The notes below the pieces were generated by a model. It made no database searches. It was not told the origin of the DNA and worked only from the letters and a program-made list of their open reading frames with translations. Positions 8,618 to 17,902 of a stretch of DNA of 64,000 nucleotides are shown here, in pieces. Numbering within the stretch: position 1 is the stretch's first letter; each line of letters opens with the position of its first letter. A program made the translations under genes and the position numbers. The DNA is from Streptomyces capitiformicae (GTDB lineage: Bacteria > Actinomycetota > Actinomycetes > Streptomycetales > Streptomycetaceae), in contig NZ_CP022161.1 in NCBI RefSeq assembly GCF_002214185.1, positions 7,385,486-7,449,485 on the forward strand, in the 5' to 3' direction.

Positions 8618-9490
8618 TTACGGCTGTGCCGCCCTGGCCTCGCGCCTGTTGTCGCGGAAGTTGTTCACTCGGCGCGCCGTGGCGAACAGGGGGATCACCG
8701 CGCCCATGACGAGCTGCAGGGCGCAGCCGGTCTGGAGGAGGAGCTGGCCGCCGGGGGCGTCGAAGGCCCAGGCCGCCAGGAGGCCCATCGCGAGGACGAT
8801 CCAGGAGAGCATCGCGACCGCGAGGGGACCCCGCGGCTTCGGGTACTCGACGCGGCTCACCATCAGCCACGCGGTGCCGACGATGGCGAGGAGGGTCGCC
8901 ACGAAGGGCAGCTCAAGAAGGACGATCGAGACGACCGTCAGGGCCCCGAAGGGGGACGGCATGCCCTGGAACATGCCGTTCGTCGGCGTCACACAGGAGA
9001 ATCTCGCGAGCCTCAGCACCACGGCCAGCAGGACGACGATCGCCCCCACCGCCGCCACCCGCTGGTGCGCGTCGTCCGCGACCATGCCGTAGACGAGGAC
9101 GAAGTACGCCGGCGCCAGGCCGAAGCTGATCAGGTCGGAGAGGTTGTCCAGCTCCGCGCCCATCGGCGAGGAGCGCAGCTTGCGCGCGACCAGGCCGTCG
9201 AACAGGTCGAAGATCGCCGCGCACAGCATCAGGATCACGGCGGTGGCCGCGCTGTGGCGGGCCATGCCCGTCTCCTGGCTGCCGGTGAGGTGCGGGATCA
9301 GGATGCCGGTGGTGGTGAAGTACACCGCCATGAAGCCGCACGTGGCGTTGCCCAGGGTGAGCGTGTCCGCTATTGACAGGCGGAGCGACAGCGGCATTTC
9401 CTCCGCGTCGTCCACGTCCCCGCTGCGCTCTTCTGCCTCGGTCACCCAGCCGGTCTGGCCGGTCTGGGTCTCCGGATCAACCACGGTCAA
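8618..9490 (-). CDS. pssA: CDP-diacylglycerol-serine O-phosphatidyltransferase
   Basis: 290 aa membrane enzyme that joins CDP-diacylglycerol and L-serine to phosphatidylserine, the precursor of phosphatidylethanolamine. The CDP-alcohol phosphotransferase signature is visible as DGLVARK...GAELDNLSD at about residues 99-120, inside a run of seven to eight hydrophobic helices. An acidic N-terminal tail of about 40 residues precedes the first helix, and the C-terminus is basic. The start overlaps the end of psd by 14 bp, so the two are translationally coupled, and their products act consecutively. A perfect hairpin follows the stop. The same gene pair sits next to the EMC operon in Streptomyces genomes I recall. 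Confidence 0.93.
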   Translation of the reverse strand: MTVVDPETQTGQTGWVTEAEERSGDVDDAEEMPLSLRLSIADTLTLGNATCGFMAVYFTTTGILIPHLTGSQETGMARHSAATAVILMLCAAIFDLFDGLVARKLRSSPMGAELDNLSDLISFGLAPAYFVLVYGMVADDAHQRVAAVGAIVVLLAVVLRLARFSCVTPTNGMFQGMPSPFGALTVVSIVLLELPFVATLLAIVGTAWLMVSRVEYPKPRGPLAVAMLSWIVLAMGLLAAWAFDAPGGQLLLQTGCALQLVMGAVIPLFATARRVNNFRDNRREARAAQP

Positions 9491-10133
9491 TGCGAGTCAC
9501 CCCAGCCACGGTTTTCTGTCCCACCTCGACATCGACCTCGACACCCTCGGGCAGATAGATGTCGACGCGCGAACCGAAGCGGATCAACCCGATCCGGTCA
9601 CCCTGCTCGACCTTGGTGCCCTCGGGGATGTACGGGACGATACGGCGCGCGACGGCGCCGGCGATCTGGATCATCTCGATGTCACCGAGCTCGGTGTCGA
9701 AGTGCCAGACGACACGCTCGTTGTTCTCGCTCTCCTTGTTGAACGCCGGGACGAACCCGCCGGGGATGTGCTCCACCGACGTGACCGTGCCGGAGAGCGG
9801 CGCGCGGTTCACGTGGACGTTCAGCGGGCTCATGAAGATCGCGACGCGGGTGCGGCCGTCCTTCCACGGCATGATGCTCTGCACCACTCCGTCGGCGGGC
9901 GAGATGACCCGGCCCTGGGCGATCTCACGCTCGGGGTCGCGGAAGAACCACAGCATGCCCGCCGCGAGCGCGGTGGCGGGTACGGCCACGGCCCGGGCGA
10001 CGCCGGAGCGGCGGGAGCGGGCGAGACTGAGGGCTGCGGTGGCGACGGTCGGGAGAAGCCACGGCGATGCTCCGCGCGCGAGGCGTACGCCTACTCGGCT
10101 GTCGCGTGGTGCAGAGGTTTGGCTGTGGGGCAT
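9477..10133 (-). CDS. psd: Phosphatidylserine decarboxylase (short form)
   Basis: 218 aa. It decarboxylates phosphatidylserine to phosphatidylethanolamine. It is the short proenzyme type: one hydrophobic N-terminal segment (about residues 45-65), ISPADG, then SPLNVHVNR, and the self-cleavage site Gly-Ser in IRFGSR, where the Ser becomes the pyruvoyl group. ATG 10133 is the first start before the membrane segment. It is the first gene of psd-pssA; the upstream 125 bp to the hairpin at 10259 should hold the promoter, though no clear -10/-35 pair was identified. Confidence 0.92.
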   Translation of the reverse strand: MPHSQTSAPRDSRVGVRLARGASPWLLPTVATAALSLARSRRSGVARAVAVPATALAAGMLWFFRDPEREIAQGRVISPADGVVQSIMPWKDGRTRVAIFMSPLNVHVNRAPLSGTVTSVEHIPGGFVPAFNKESENNERVVWHFDTELGDIEMIQIAGAVARRIVPYIPEGTKVEQGDRIGLIRFGSRVDIYLPEGVEVDVEVGQKTVAGVTRIDRG

Positions 10134-10258
10134 GGATGACCTTCGTAGCGGACGATGCCGCGCGGTGACAGGGGACGGCGGCTTTTCTCAGGATCGTACC
10201 GGTCGCGGCCCGCAACTGGGTAAGGCAGGAAGACGAGTCGACGGCCGAAGAGTGCTGA

Positions 10259-10293
10259 CGGGGTGTGATCTTCTTCTCGAAGAAAACACCCCG
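10259..10293 (-). terminator. Terminator of the EMC operon
   Basis: A long hairpin with stem CGGGGTGT/ACACCCCG (10259-10266, 10286-10293) and an inner stem TTCTTC/GAAGAA (10271-10276, 10279-10284). It lies 21 bp beyond the stop of the last EMC gene and upstream of psd, so it should insulate the two operons. Confidence 0.75.
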
Positions 10294-10314
10294 AAACGAA
10301 CATATTTCCCGGCG

Positions 10315-11520
10315 TTAACCCTGGAATCGATACTCTTCGAGCAGCCTGCGGCCGATGATCATTTTCTGGATTTCGGCGGTACCTTCGCCGATCAGCAGCA
10401 TCGGTGCCTCGCGGTAGAGGCGCTCGATCTCGTACTCCTTGGAGAAGCCGTAACCGCCGTGGATCCGGAAGGCGTCCTCGACGACTTCTTTGCAGTATTC
10501 GCTGGCCAGGTACTTCGCCATTCCTGCTTCGAGGTCGTTTCGTTCCCCGGAGTCCTTTTTGCGTGCTGCGTTCACCATCATGGCATGGGCGGCCTCGACC
10601 TTGGTAGCCATCTCGGCCAGCTTGAACTGGATCGCCTGGTGCTGGGCGATCTGCTTGCCGAAAGTGTGCCGCTGCTGGGCGTACTGGACCCCGAGTTCGA
10701 ACGCGCGCTGCGCGACACCGCAGCCACGGGCCGCCACATTTACGCGCCCGACTTCCACGCCGTCCATCATTTGGTAAAACCCTCGGCCGGTGACGCCGCC
10801 GAGTACACGATTGGCCGGAATGTGTAGTCCGTCCATGATGAGTTCGGTGGTGTCGACGCCCTTGTAGCCCATCTTGTCGATCTTCCCGGGAATGGTGAGG
10901 CCGGGGCGGACCTCTCCGAAGCCGGGCTCCTTCTCGATCAGGAAGGTCGTCATCGACTTGTGGGGTGCCGTGCCCTCGGGGTGTCCTTCGTCACTTCGGA
11001 CGAGAACGGCGACCAACGTTGACGTCCCGCCGTTCGTCAGCCACATCTTCTGACCGTTCAGGACGTACTCGTCGCCGTCCTTGACCGCCTTCGATGTGAT
11101 CGCCGACACATCCGAGCCAAGGCCCGGCTCCGACATCGAGAAGGCGCCCCGGATCTCGCCGAGCGCCATCTTCGGCAGGAAGTACTCCTTCTGCTCCTCG
11201 GTGCCGTGCTGCTTGAGCATGTACGCCACGATGAAGTGCGTGTTGATGATCCCCGAGACGGACATCCAGCCCCGGGCGATCTCCTCCACGCACAGCGCGT
11301 ACGTGAGGAGGGACTCGCCCAGACCGCCGTACTCCTCGGGGATCATCAGACCGAAGAGGCCCAATTCCTTGAGGCCGTCGACGATCTGCTGCGGGTACTC
11401 GTCGCGGTGCTCCAGCTCCGTCGCGACCGGGATGATCTCCTTGTCCACGAAGTCCCGGACGGTGGACAGGATCTCCTGCTGGATGTCGGTCAGCCCGTGG
11501 GTCTGGGCGAGTCGTGCCAT
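10315..11520 (-). CDS. Acyl-CoA dehydrogenase, probable methylsuccinyl-CoA dehydrogenase of the EMC pathway
   Basis: 401 aa FAD enzyme. The family elements are FSMSEPGLGSDVS and MWLTNGG in the middle beta domain, GVGRGF-like loops, and the C-terminal IHGGYGFSKEYEIERLYRE ending in LIGEGTAEIQ, with the presumptive catalytic base nearby. As the last gene of the EMC operon it should oxidise (2S)-methylsuccinyl-CoA to mesaconyl-CoA. The proteobacterial Mcd I remember is about 550 aa with an N-terminal extension that is absent here, so the substrate is inferred from context. ATG 11520 lies 2 nt after the stop of the MaoC gene; codons upstream to 11703 are open but overlap that gene. Confidence 0.85.
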   Translation of the reverse strand: MARLAQTHGLTDIQQEILSTVRDFVDKEIIPVATELEHRDEYPQQIVDGLKELGLFGLMIPEEYGGLGESLLTYALCVEEIARGWMSVSGIINTHFIVAYMLKQHGTEEQKEYFLPKMALGEIRGAFSMSEPGLGSDVSAITSKAVKDGDEYVLNGQKMWLTNGGTSTLVAVLVRSDEGHPEGTAPHKSMTTFLIEKEPGFGEVRPGLTIPGKIDKMGYKGVDTTELIMDGLHIPANRVLGGVTGRGFYQMMDGVEVGRVNVAARGCGVAQRAFELGVQYAQQRHTFGKQIAQHQAIQFKLAEMATKVEAAHAMMVNAARKKDSGERNDLEAGMAKYLASEYCKEVVEDAFRIHGGYGFSKEYEIERLYREAPMLLIGEGTAEIQKMIIGRRLLEEYRFQG

Positions 11521-11522
11521 GG

Positions 11523-12035
11523 CTACTTCTCCTGTGCCTTCAGCTCCGGGCGGCCCGGCTGCTCGCCGCCGCGCTCCTTGATGTACGTCTCGGTCGGCAC
11601 CATGACCTTGCGGCGGAACACGCAGACCAGCGTGCCGTCCTGCTTGTAGCCCTTGGTCTCGACGTGGACGATGCCGCGGTCGTTCTTCGACTTCGACGGC
11701 CACTTGTCGAGCACGGTCGTCTCGCCGTAGATCGTGTCGCCGTGGAAGGTCGGCGCCACGTGCTTCAGCGACTCGATCTCCAGGTTGGCGATCGCCTTGC
11801 CGGAGACGTCCGGGACGGACATGCCGAGCAGCAGGGAGTAGATGTAGTTCCCCACGACGACGTTCTTGCCGAAGTCGGTCGTCTGCTCCGCGTAGTTGGC
11901 GTCCATGTGGAGCGGGTGGTGGTTCATGGTGAGGAGACAGAAGAGGTGGTCGTCGTACTCGGTGACGGTCTTCCCGGGCCAGTGCTTGTAGACGGCCCCG
12001 ACCTCGAACTCCTCGTAGGTGCGCCCGAACTGCAT
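11523..12035 (-). CDS. MaoC-like dehydratase, probable mesaconyl-CoA hydratase
   Basis: 170 aa hot-dog-fold protein. It should add water to mesaconyl-CoA to give beta-methylmalyl-CoA, the substrate of the lyase encoded just upstream. The hydratase-2 loop, normally D-x-N-P-x-H, reads N-H-H-P-L-H here, so the usual catalytic Asp position is Asn. I cannot tell whether that is normal for mesaconyl-CoA hydratases. ATG 12035 is 2 nt downstream of the lyase stop; the longer upstream frame overlaps the lyase gene and was rejected. Tight spacing on both sides shows it belongs to the EMC operon. Confidence 0.85.
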   Translation of the reverse strand: MQFGRTYEEFEVGAVYKHWPGKTVTEYDDHLFCLLTMNHHPLHMDANYAEQTTDFGKNVVVGNYIYSLLLGMSVPDVSGKAIANLEIESLKHVAPTFHGDTIYGETTVLDKWPSKSKNDRGIVHVETKGYKQDGTLVCVFRRKVMVPTETYIKERGGEQPGRPELKAQEK

Positions 12036-12037
12036 GC

Positions 12038-13051
12038 TTACGCCTCCGGAATCTCGAACTTGCTGGTGCGCTGCATGCCGGCCGCCCGCCCCTTGCCGGA
12101 GATGACCAGGGCCATCTTGCGGCTGGCCTCGTCGATCATCTCGTCGCCGAGCATCGCGGAGCCCTTCTTGCCGCCCGCCTCGGACGTGTAGTAGTCGTAC
12201 GCGTCCAGGATCAGCTCGGCGTGGTCGTAGTCTTCCTGGGAGGGCGAGAAGATCTCGTTGGAGGCCTCGACCTGGCCCGGGTGCAGCACCCACTTGCCGT
12301 CGAAGCCGAGGGCGGCGGCGCGCTGGGCGACCTCGCGGTAGCCGTCGATGTTGCGGATCTGGAGGTAGGGGCCGTCGATCGCCTGGAGGTTGTTGGCGCG
12401 GGCGGCCATCAGGATCTTCATCAGGATGTAGTGGTAGGCGTCCGCCGGATAGCCGGGCGGCTGCTCGCCCACGACCAGCGACTTCATGTTGATGGACGCC
12501 ATGAAGTCGGCCGGGCCGAAGATGATCGTCTCGACGCGCGGGGAGGCCTGCGCGATCTCGTTGACGTTGTTCAGGCCCTGCGCGTTCTCGATCTGCGCCT
12601 CGATGCCGATCTTGCCGACCTCGAAGCCCATCGTCTTCTCGATCTGGGTGAGGAGGAGGTCGAGGGCGACGATCTGCTGGGCGTCCTGGACCTTGGGCAG
12701 CATGATGCAGTCCAGGTTCTGCCCGGCGCCCTCGACCACCGTCACGACATCGCGGTACGTCCACTCCGTCGTCCAGTCGTTGACGCGCACGACCCGCGTC
12801 TTGCCGGTCCAGTCGCCCTCGTTGAGGAACTTCACGATGGTGTGCCGCGCCTCGGGCTTGGCGAGCGGGGCGCACGCGTCCTCGAGGTCGAGGAAGACCT
12901 GGTCCGCCGGCAGGCCCTGCGCCTTCTCCAGGAAGCGGGGGTTCGAGCCCGGTACCGCCAGGCAGGAACGCCGCGGGCGGAGACGATCAAAGGAGGGCGC
13001 GGCGAAGCCGCCCGTTGGAAGGGTGGTGGCGGGCGACGGGTGGGCGGTCAT
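12038..13051 (-). CDS. HpcH/HpaI-CitE family CoA-ester lyase (beta-methylmalyl-CoA/malyl-CoA lyase)
   Basis: 337 aa TIM-barrel enzyme. In the EMC pathway it cleaves beta-methylmalyl-CoA to glyoxylate and propionyl-CoA, and it may also condense acetyl-CoA with glyoxylate. Landmarks are SCLAVPGSNPRFLEKA, FLDLEDACAP, the acid ligand in IEAQIENAQGL, and FGPADFMASI near the second metal ligand. Length fits the CitE/Mcl family. The start overlaps the ecm stop by 4 bp and the stop is 2 nt from the MaoC gene. Glycerate kinase at 7103 could help use the glyoxylate produced. Confidence 0.88.
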   Translation of the reverse strand: MTAHPSPATTLPTGGFAAPSFDRLRPRRSCLAVPGSNPRFLEKAQGLPADQVFLDLEDACAPLAKPEARHTIVKFLNEGDWTGKTRVVRVNDWTTEWTYRDVVTVVEGAGQNLDCIMLPKVQDAQQIVALDLLLTQIEKTMGFEVGKIGIEAQIENAQGLNNVNEIAQASPRVETIIFGPADFMASINMKSLVVGEQPPGYPADAYHYILMKILMAARANNLQAIDGPYLQIRNIDGYREVAQRAAALGFDGKWVLHPGQVEASNEIFSPSQEDYDHAELILDAYDYYTSEAGGKKGSAMLGDEMIDEASRKMALVISGKGRAAGMQRTSKFEIPEA

Positions 13052-15138
13052 GCGGGGACCTCCAGGGGGTCGAGCTTGTTGGCCTTGCGGATCTCGTCGA
13101 CGATACGGCCGATGATCCCGGTGATGTCGAAGTCCTTCGGAGTGAAGACGGCGGCCACTCCAGCGGCCCTGAGCTGCTCGGCGTCGCCGTTCGGGATGAT
13201 CCCGCCGGCGATCACCGGGATGTCGGCGGCACCGGCGTCCCGCAGCCGGTCGAGGACGTCCGGCACGAGCTGCGCGTGCGAGCCGGAGAGGATGGACAGC
13301 CCGACCGCGTGCACGTCCTCGGCGAGGGCCGCGTCCACGATCTGCTCGGGGGTGAGCCGGATGCCCTGGTAGACCACCTCGAACCCGGCGTCACGGGCCC
13401 GCACGGCGATCTGCTCGGCCCCGTTGGAGTGCCCGTCCAGGCCCGGCTTGCCCACCAGGAAGCGCAGCTTGCCGACGCCCAGGTCCTTCGCCGTCAGCTC
13501 CACCTTGCGGCGGACCTCGGACATGGCCGAGCCCTCCTCGGCGGGGACGGCCACCGGCGCCGACGAGACCCCGGTCGGCGCCCGGAACTCCCCGAACACC
13601 TCACGCAGGGCCCCGGCCCACTCGCCGGTCGTGACCCCGGCCCGCGCGCAGTCCAGGGTGGCCTCCATGAGGTTGCCGGTGCCCTTCGCGACCTCCTTCA
13701 GCCGCTCCAGCGCCTTGCAGGGGCGGGGGTGGTTGAACGGCGGCTGGTACCTCGTGTCCCGCCAGTTCTGGAGCGACTTGATCACCCGGGCCTCGACGGC
13801 CGGGTCGACCGTCTGGATCGCCGCGTCCAGGTCGGCGGTGAGCGGGTTGGGCTCGGTCGACTCGAAGATGTTGACGCCGACGATCTTCTCGTCGCCGGAC
13901 TCGATCCGGGCCCGGCGCTCGGCGTGCGAGGCGACGAGCTGCGACTTGAGGTAGCCGGACTCGACGGCGGCCATCGCGCCGCCCATCTCCTGGATTCGCT
14001 CGATCTCGGCGAACGACTCCTCGACCAGCTGGCTCACCTTCGCCTCGATGACGTGCGAGCCCTCGAAGATGTCCTCGTACTCCAGCAGATCGCTCTCGTG
14101 GGCGAGGACCTGCTGGATCCGCAGCGACCACTGCTGGTCCCACGGCCGGGGGAGACCGAGGGCCTCGTTCCAGGCCGGCAGCTGTACGGCACGCGCGCGT
14201 GCGTCCTTGGACAGCGTCACCGCCAGCATCTCCAGCACGATCCGCTGGACGTTGTTCTCCGGCTGCGCCTCGGTCAGCCCCAGGGAGTTGACCTGGACGC
14301 CGTACCGGAAGCGACGCTGCTTGGGGTTCTCGATGCCGTACCGCTCGCGCGTGATGCGGTCCCAGATGCGGCCGAACGCCCGCATCTTGCACATCTCCTC
14401 GATGAAGCGGACGCCCGCGTTCACGAAGAAGGAGATACGGGCGACGACATCGCCCATGCGTTCCTGCGGCACCTGCCCCGAGTCACGGACGGCGTCCAGC
14501 ACCGCGATCGCCGTGGACATGGCGTACGCGATCTCCTGGACCGGCGTGGCCCCGGCCTCCTGCAGGTGGTAGCTGCAGATGTTGATCGGGTTCCACTTCG
14601 GCATGTGGGAGACCGTGTACGCGATCATGTCCGTCGTCAGCCGGAGGCTCGGCCCCGGCGGGAAGACATGGGTGCCCCGGGACAGGTACTCCTTGACGAT
14701 GTCGTTCTGGGTCGTGCCCTGGAGCTGGGCGATGGCCTCCGCGTCAAGACCTTGCTCCTCGGCGACGACCTGGTAGAGCGCCAGCAGCCACATCGCGGTG
14801 GCGTTGATGGTCATCGAGGTGTTCATCTGCTCCAGCGGGATGTCCTGGAACAGCCGGCGCATGTCACCGAGATGGGCCACCGGCACGCCGACCCGGCCGA
14901 CCTCGCCACGGGCGAGGATGTGGTCGGAGTCGTAGCCGGTCTGCGTCGGCAGATCGAACGCCACCGACAGGCCGGTCTGGCCCTTGGCGAGGTTGCGCCG
15001 GTACAGCTCGTTGGACGCCTCGGCCGTGGAGTGACCGGCGTACGTGCGCATGAGCCACGGCCGGTCCCTTTCCTTTTGCGCCTGCGGCTGAGGGCGCTTT
15101 GTGCCCTCAGCCGCAGGCGAGGTCTGACGCTCAGTCAT
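13048..15138 (-). CDS. ecm: Ethylmalonyl-CoA mutase (coenzyme B12)
   Basis: 696 aa. It isomerises (2R)-ethylmalonyl-CoA to (2S)-methylsuccinyl-CoA. The N-terminal mutase barrel begins at [13 protein letters not shown] (residue about 28) and contains [17 protein letters not shown]. The C-terminal B12 domain carries the cobalt ligand in GLDGHSNG, then a GLSILSGSH segment. Catalytic and B12 domains are in one chain, unlike the mutA/mutB pair at 31191-35167. Context (directly after ccr, before mcl) supports Ecm rather than methylmalonyl-CoA mutase; it is often annotated meaA. The first 27 codons are a variable tail containing a 17-bp perfect inverted repeat. Confidence 0.9.
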   Translation of the reverse strand: MTERQTSPAAEGTKRPQPQAQKERDRPWLMRTYAGHSTAEASNELYRRNLAKGQTGLSVAFDLPTQTGYDSDHILARGEVGRVGVPVAHLGDMRRLFQDIPLEQMNTSMTINATAMWLLALYQVVAEEQGLDAEAIAQLQGTTQNDIVKEYLSRGTHVFPPGPSLRLTTDMIAYTVSHMPKWNPINICSYHLQEAGATPVQEIAYAMSTAIAVLDAVRDSGQVPQERMGDVVARISFFVNAGVRFIEEMCKMRAFGRIWDRITRERYGIENPKQRRFRYGVQVNSLGLTEAQPENNVQRIVLEMLAVTLSKDARARAVQLPAWNEALGLPRPWDQQWSLRIQQVLAHESDLLEYEDIFEGSHVIEAKVSQLVEESFAEIERIQEMGGAMAAVESGYLKSQLVASHAERRARIESGDEKIVGVNIFESTEPNPLTADLDAAIQTVDPAVEARVIKSLQNWRDTRYQPPFNHPRPCKALERLKEVAKGTGNLMEATLDCARAGVTTGEWAGALREVFGEFRAPTGVSSAPVAVPAEEGSAMSEVRRKVELTAKDLGVGKLRFLVGKPGLDGHSNGAEQIAVRARDAGFEVVYQGIRLTPEQIVDAALAEDVHAVGLSILSGSHAQLVPDVLDRLRDAGAADIPVIAGGIIPNGDAEQLRAAGVAAVFTPKDFDITGIIGRIVDEIRKANKLDPLEVPA
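15079..15119 (-). other. 17-bp perfect inverted repeat inside the 5' end of ecm
   Basis: Arms at 15079-15095 and 15103-15119 are exact complements with a 7-nt loop. In mRNA the hairpin begins about 20 nt after the start codon. It encodes the low-complexity segment before the conserved mutase domain. Confidence 0.9.
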
Positions 15139-15156
15139 CTATGACCCCTGCTGTCC

Positions 15157-16494
15157 TCAGATGTTCCGGAAGCGATTGATGGCGTCGATGTGCTGGGCGC
15201 GCTTGTCGTGGTCGCGCACGCCCATGCCCTCCTCAGGAGCGAGGCAGAGCACACCGACCTTGCCCTGGTGGAGGTTGCGATGCACGTCGTACGCGGCCTG
15301 CCCGGTCTCCTCCAGGGAGTAGACCTTCGACAGCGTCGGGTGGATCTTGCCCTTGGCGATGAGGCGGTTGGCCTCCCAGGCCTCGCGGTAGTTGGCGAAG
15401 TGCGAGCCGATGATCCGCTTCAGGGACATCCACAGGTACCGGTTGTCGTACTCGTGGTTGTAGCCGGACGTCGAGGCGCAGGTGACGATGGTCCCGCCCT
15501 TGCGGGTGACGTAGACCGACGCGCCGAAGGTCTCGCGGCCCGGGTGCTCGAAGACGATGTCGACGTCCTCGCCGCCGGTGAGTTCACGGATGCGCTTGCC
15601 GAAGCGCTTCCACTCCTTCGGGTCCTGGGTGTGCTCGTCCTTCCAGAACTTGTAGTCCTCGGCGGTGCGGTCGATGATCGCCTCGGCGCCCATGGCCCGG
15701 CAGATGCCGGCCTTCTGCTCGCTGGAGACGACACAGATCGGGTTGGCGCCGCCCGCGAGCGCGAACTGCGTGGCGTATGAGCCGAGTCCGCCGCTCGCGC
15801 CCCAGATCAGCACGTTGTCGCCCTGCTTCATGCCGGCGCCGTTGCGGGAGACGAGCTGCCGGTACGCGGTGGAGTTCACCAGACCGGGAGCGGCGGCCTC
15901 CTCCCAGCTCAGGTGATCCGGCTTCGGCATCAGCTGGTTGGACTTGACGAGCGCGATCTCCGCCAGGCCACCGAAGTTGGTCTCGAAGCCCCAGATCCGC
16001 TGCTCGGGGTCGAGCATCGTGTCGTTGTGACCGTCGGAGGACTCCAGCTCGACGGACAGACAGTGCGCGACGACCTCGTCACCGGGCCTCCAGGCGTTGA
16101 CGCCGGGGCCGGTGCGCAGGACGACGCCCGCGAGGTCGGAGCCGATGATGTGGTACGGCAGGTCGTGGCGCTTGGTGAGCTCGCTGAGCTTGCCGTAGCG
16201 CTCCAGGAAACCGAAGGTCGGCAGCGGCTCGAAGATCGAGGTCCACACCGAGTTGTAGTTGACCGAGGAGGCCATGACGGCCACCAGGGCCTCGCCCGGG
16301 CCGAGCTCGGGCACCGGCACGTCGTCGAGGTGGATCGACTTGCGGGGGTCCTTGTCGCGGGTGGTGAGGCCCGCGAACATCTCCGTCTCGTCCTTGTGCA
16401 CGGTGATCGCGCGGTACGAGTCGGGGAGCGGCAGAGCGGCGAAGTCGGCGGACGAGGAGTCCGGCGACTGGATCGCGTCCAGGATTTCCTTCAC
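15157..16494 (-). CDS. ccr: Crotonyl-CoA carboxylase/reductase
   Basis: 445 aa medium-chain reductase. It carboxylates crotonyl-CoA with NADPH and CO2 to ethylmalonyl-CoA, the committing step of the EMC pathway and a source of C4 extender units for polyketides. It shows VMASSVNYNSVWTSIFEP near residue 75, the NADPH-binding GASGGLGSYATQFAL, and the C-terminal EDVDIVFEHPGRETFG. Length matches Streptomyces Ccr. It starts with GTG 16494, with GGAGG 7 nt upstream. It is the first gene of the five-gene operon ccr-ecm-mcl-mch-acd, 18 bp from ecm. Confidence 0.95.
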   Translation of the reverse strand: MKEILDAIQSPDSSSADFAALPLPDSYRAITVHKDETEMFAGLTTRDKDPRKSIHLDDVPVPELGPGEALVAVMASSVNYNSVWTSIFEPLPTFGFLERYGKLSELTKRHDLPYHIIGSDLAGVVLRTGPGVNAWRPGDEVVAHCLSVELESSDGHNDTMLDPEQRIWGFETNFGGLAEIALVKSNQLMPKPDHLSWEEAAAPGLVNSTAYRQLVSRNGAGMKQGDNVLIWGASGGLGSYATQFALAGGANPICVVSSEQKAGICRAMGAEAIIDRTAEDYKFWKDEHTQDPKEWKRFGKRIRELTGGEDVDIVFEHPGRETFGASVYVTRKGGTIVTCASTSGYNHEYDNRYLWMSLKRIIGSHFANYREAWEANRLIAKGKIHPTLSKVYSLEETGQAAYDVHRNLHQGKVGVLCLAPEEGMGVRDHDKRAQHIDAINRFRNI

Positions 16495-16856
16495 GGTGGT
16501 GCCTCCGGCGACGAGTGTCCTGGGGGAGGACGCTGCTGAGGGTTACGTCGGGTGCTGCTGGGCTGTCTGTCTGATGCCGTCGGTTCGGCGGAGGGTGGTG
16601 CTCTCGGCGGCGCTTTGTGGCGCGGAAGGGTGCCTGTGACGCAGGCGTCCGGGCGCGCAAGCACCTGGCTTGCGGGGACAGCCGGCATACGAAAGGTCGC
16701 TGCACGCCGGCCGCCCGGACTCCTTTCAACGTATGGCACGCCGTGTCACCCCGCAAGGCACGGAGTGTCAGAAAGTTCGCTCAGGTGAAATCTTTACGTA
16801 ACAGGTGAGCGATGATCGATCAGGTGCCGGTCGAAAAGGGGTCCTGACGTGCCAAA
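16495..16856 (-). promoter_or_regulatory. ccr upstream region (promoter region, not resolved)
   Basis: These 362 bp separate ccr from the tetR terminator and contain no supportable gene. The GGAGG ribosome binding site of ccr lies at its left end. It should hold the EMC operon promoter. I could not assign a convincing -10/-35 pair or operator. Confidence 0.4.
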
Positions 16857-16880
16857 ACGGCCACCCCGCAGGGTGGCCGT
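16857..16880 (-). terminator. Intrinsic terminator of the tetR gene
   Basis: A 10-bp perfect stem (ACGGCCACCC / GGGTGGCCGT) with a 4-nt loop, followed on the minus strand by TTTT. This is one of few U-tract terminators in the window. A small dyad TTACC-GATT-GGTAA lies at 16889-16902, between the terminator and the tetR stop. Confidence 0.85.
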
Positions 16881-16911
16881 CATCATAGTTACCGATTGGT
16901 AAAGGGCGGTC

Positions 16912-17721
16912 TCAGCGGTCCCTCAGTGCCTCTTCGATGGTCCGCATGACCTCGTCGAGGGGGGCGTCCGTCCGGGCGACCGTCACCAGGACCTCGCCGT
17001 GGGTGGAGGCCCTCGCGGCGGCCGGCTCGGGTGCCATGGTCCGACCCGCGCCGATGCCGGTGCCGAAGGTCTTGCGGACGATCGCGAAGGCACGGTCGAG
17101 CTGGCTCTCGACGTCTCCCTGGCCGCCGGACCTGAGCCACCGCCGCAGCACGTGGTTGTGCGCGGTGACCACCGCCGACGCGGCGACCTCGGCGAGCAGC
17201 GGGTCGTCGCCCACGTCGTCGTGGTGGGCGTGCTCGTCGAAGTGACCCAGCAGATAGCGGGTGAAGAGGCGCTCGTAGCGGGCCACGGAGGCGATCTCGG
17301 CCTCCCGGAGGGTGGGCACCTCGCGGGTCAGCTTGTAGCGGGCCACCGAGATCTCCGGCCGGGCCGCGTACATCTTCATGACTTCCTTGATGCCGCGGCA
17401 CACCGTGTCGAGCGGGTGCTCGTGCGCGGGGGCCGCGTTGAGCACCGCCTCGGCGCGGATCAGGGTGTCGTCGTGGTCCGGGAAGATCGCCTCTTCCTTG
17501 GAACGGAAGTGGCGGAAGAACGTGCGGCGGGCGACGCCGGCCGCAGCCGCGATCTCGTCGACGGTGGTCGCCTCGTACCCCTTGGTCGAGAACAGCTCCA
17601 TGGCCGCGGCCGCCAGTTCCCGGCGCATCTTGAGCCGTTGGGCGGCGGCGCGACTGCCCGCGGCACTCTCCGGCGCGTCGGGCGTAGCTGGTGTACGTGA
17701 GGACTTGGCGGGCTGGGACAT
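16912..17721 (-). CDS. TetR-family transcriptional regulator
   Basis: 269 aa. The N-terminal helix-turn-helix (about residues 35-85) reads TTVDEIAAAAGVARRTFFRHF, then KEEAIF. The rest is a helical ligand domain with a low-complexity C-terminal part. ATG 17721 gives a normal TetR N-terminus; upstream open codons to 18048 are not conserved-looking. It lies between ccr and the 3-hydroxyacyl-CoA dehydrogenase, all on the minus strand, so it is well placed to respond to an acyl-CoA and control the EMC genes. No shared operator was found to prove this. Confidence 0.88.
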   Translation of the reverse strand: MSQPAKSSRTPATPDAPESAAGSRAAAQRLKMRRELAAAAMELFSTKGYEATTVDEIAAAAGVARRTFFRHFRSKEEAIFPDHDDTLIRAEAVLNAAPAHEHPLDTVCRGIKEVMKMYAARPEISVARYKLTREVPTLREAEIASVARYERLFTRYLLGHFDEHAHHDDVGDDPLLAEVAASAVVTAHNHVLRRWLRSGGQGDVESQLDRAFAIVRKTFGTGIGAGRTMAPEPAAARASTHGEVLVTVARTDAPLDEVMRTIEEALRDR

Positions 17722-17902
17722 GCCCCGAACGTACTGCATCCGTGCAGGAGAGTGCGCACGTCCACCGGTTCCCCCGCCCTGCTCGGACGGGGGATCGGCA
17801 GGGCGGGCGGAGCGGATGGACGGGGGATGCCCGCCCGGGGCGAGGAGTCCGCCCCAGTGCCCGCCCGCCTGCCCGCCCGCCGCGAACCGGTCGCCCGGAC
17901 CC

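Noticed and set aside
10315..16494. Polyketide or other biosynthetic cluster around ccr
   Set aside because: No synthase, acyltransferase or tailoring genes are present; the gene order is that of the primary EMC pathway.
16889..16902. TTACC-GATT-GGTAA dyad as an operator for the TetR regulator
   Set aside because: It lies between the tetR stop and its terminator, far from any start codon, and no second copy was found at ccr or the dehydrogenase promoter.
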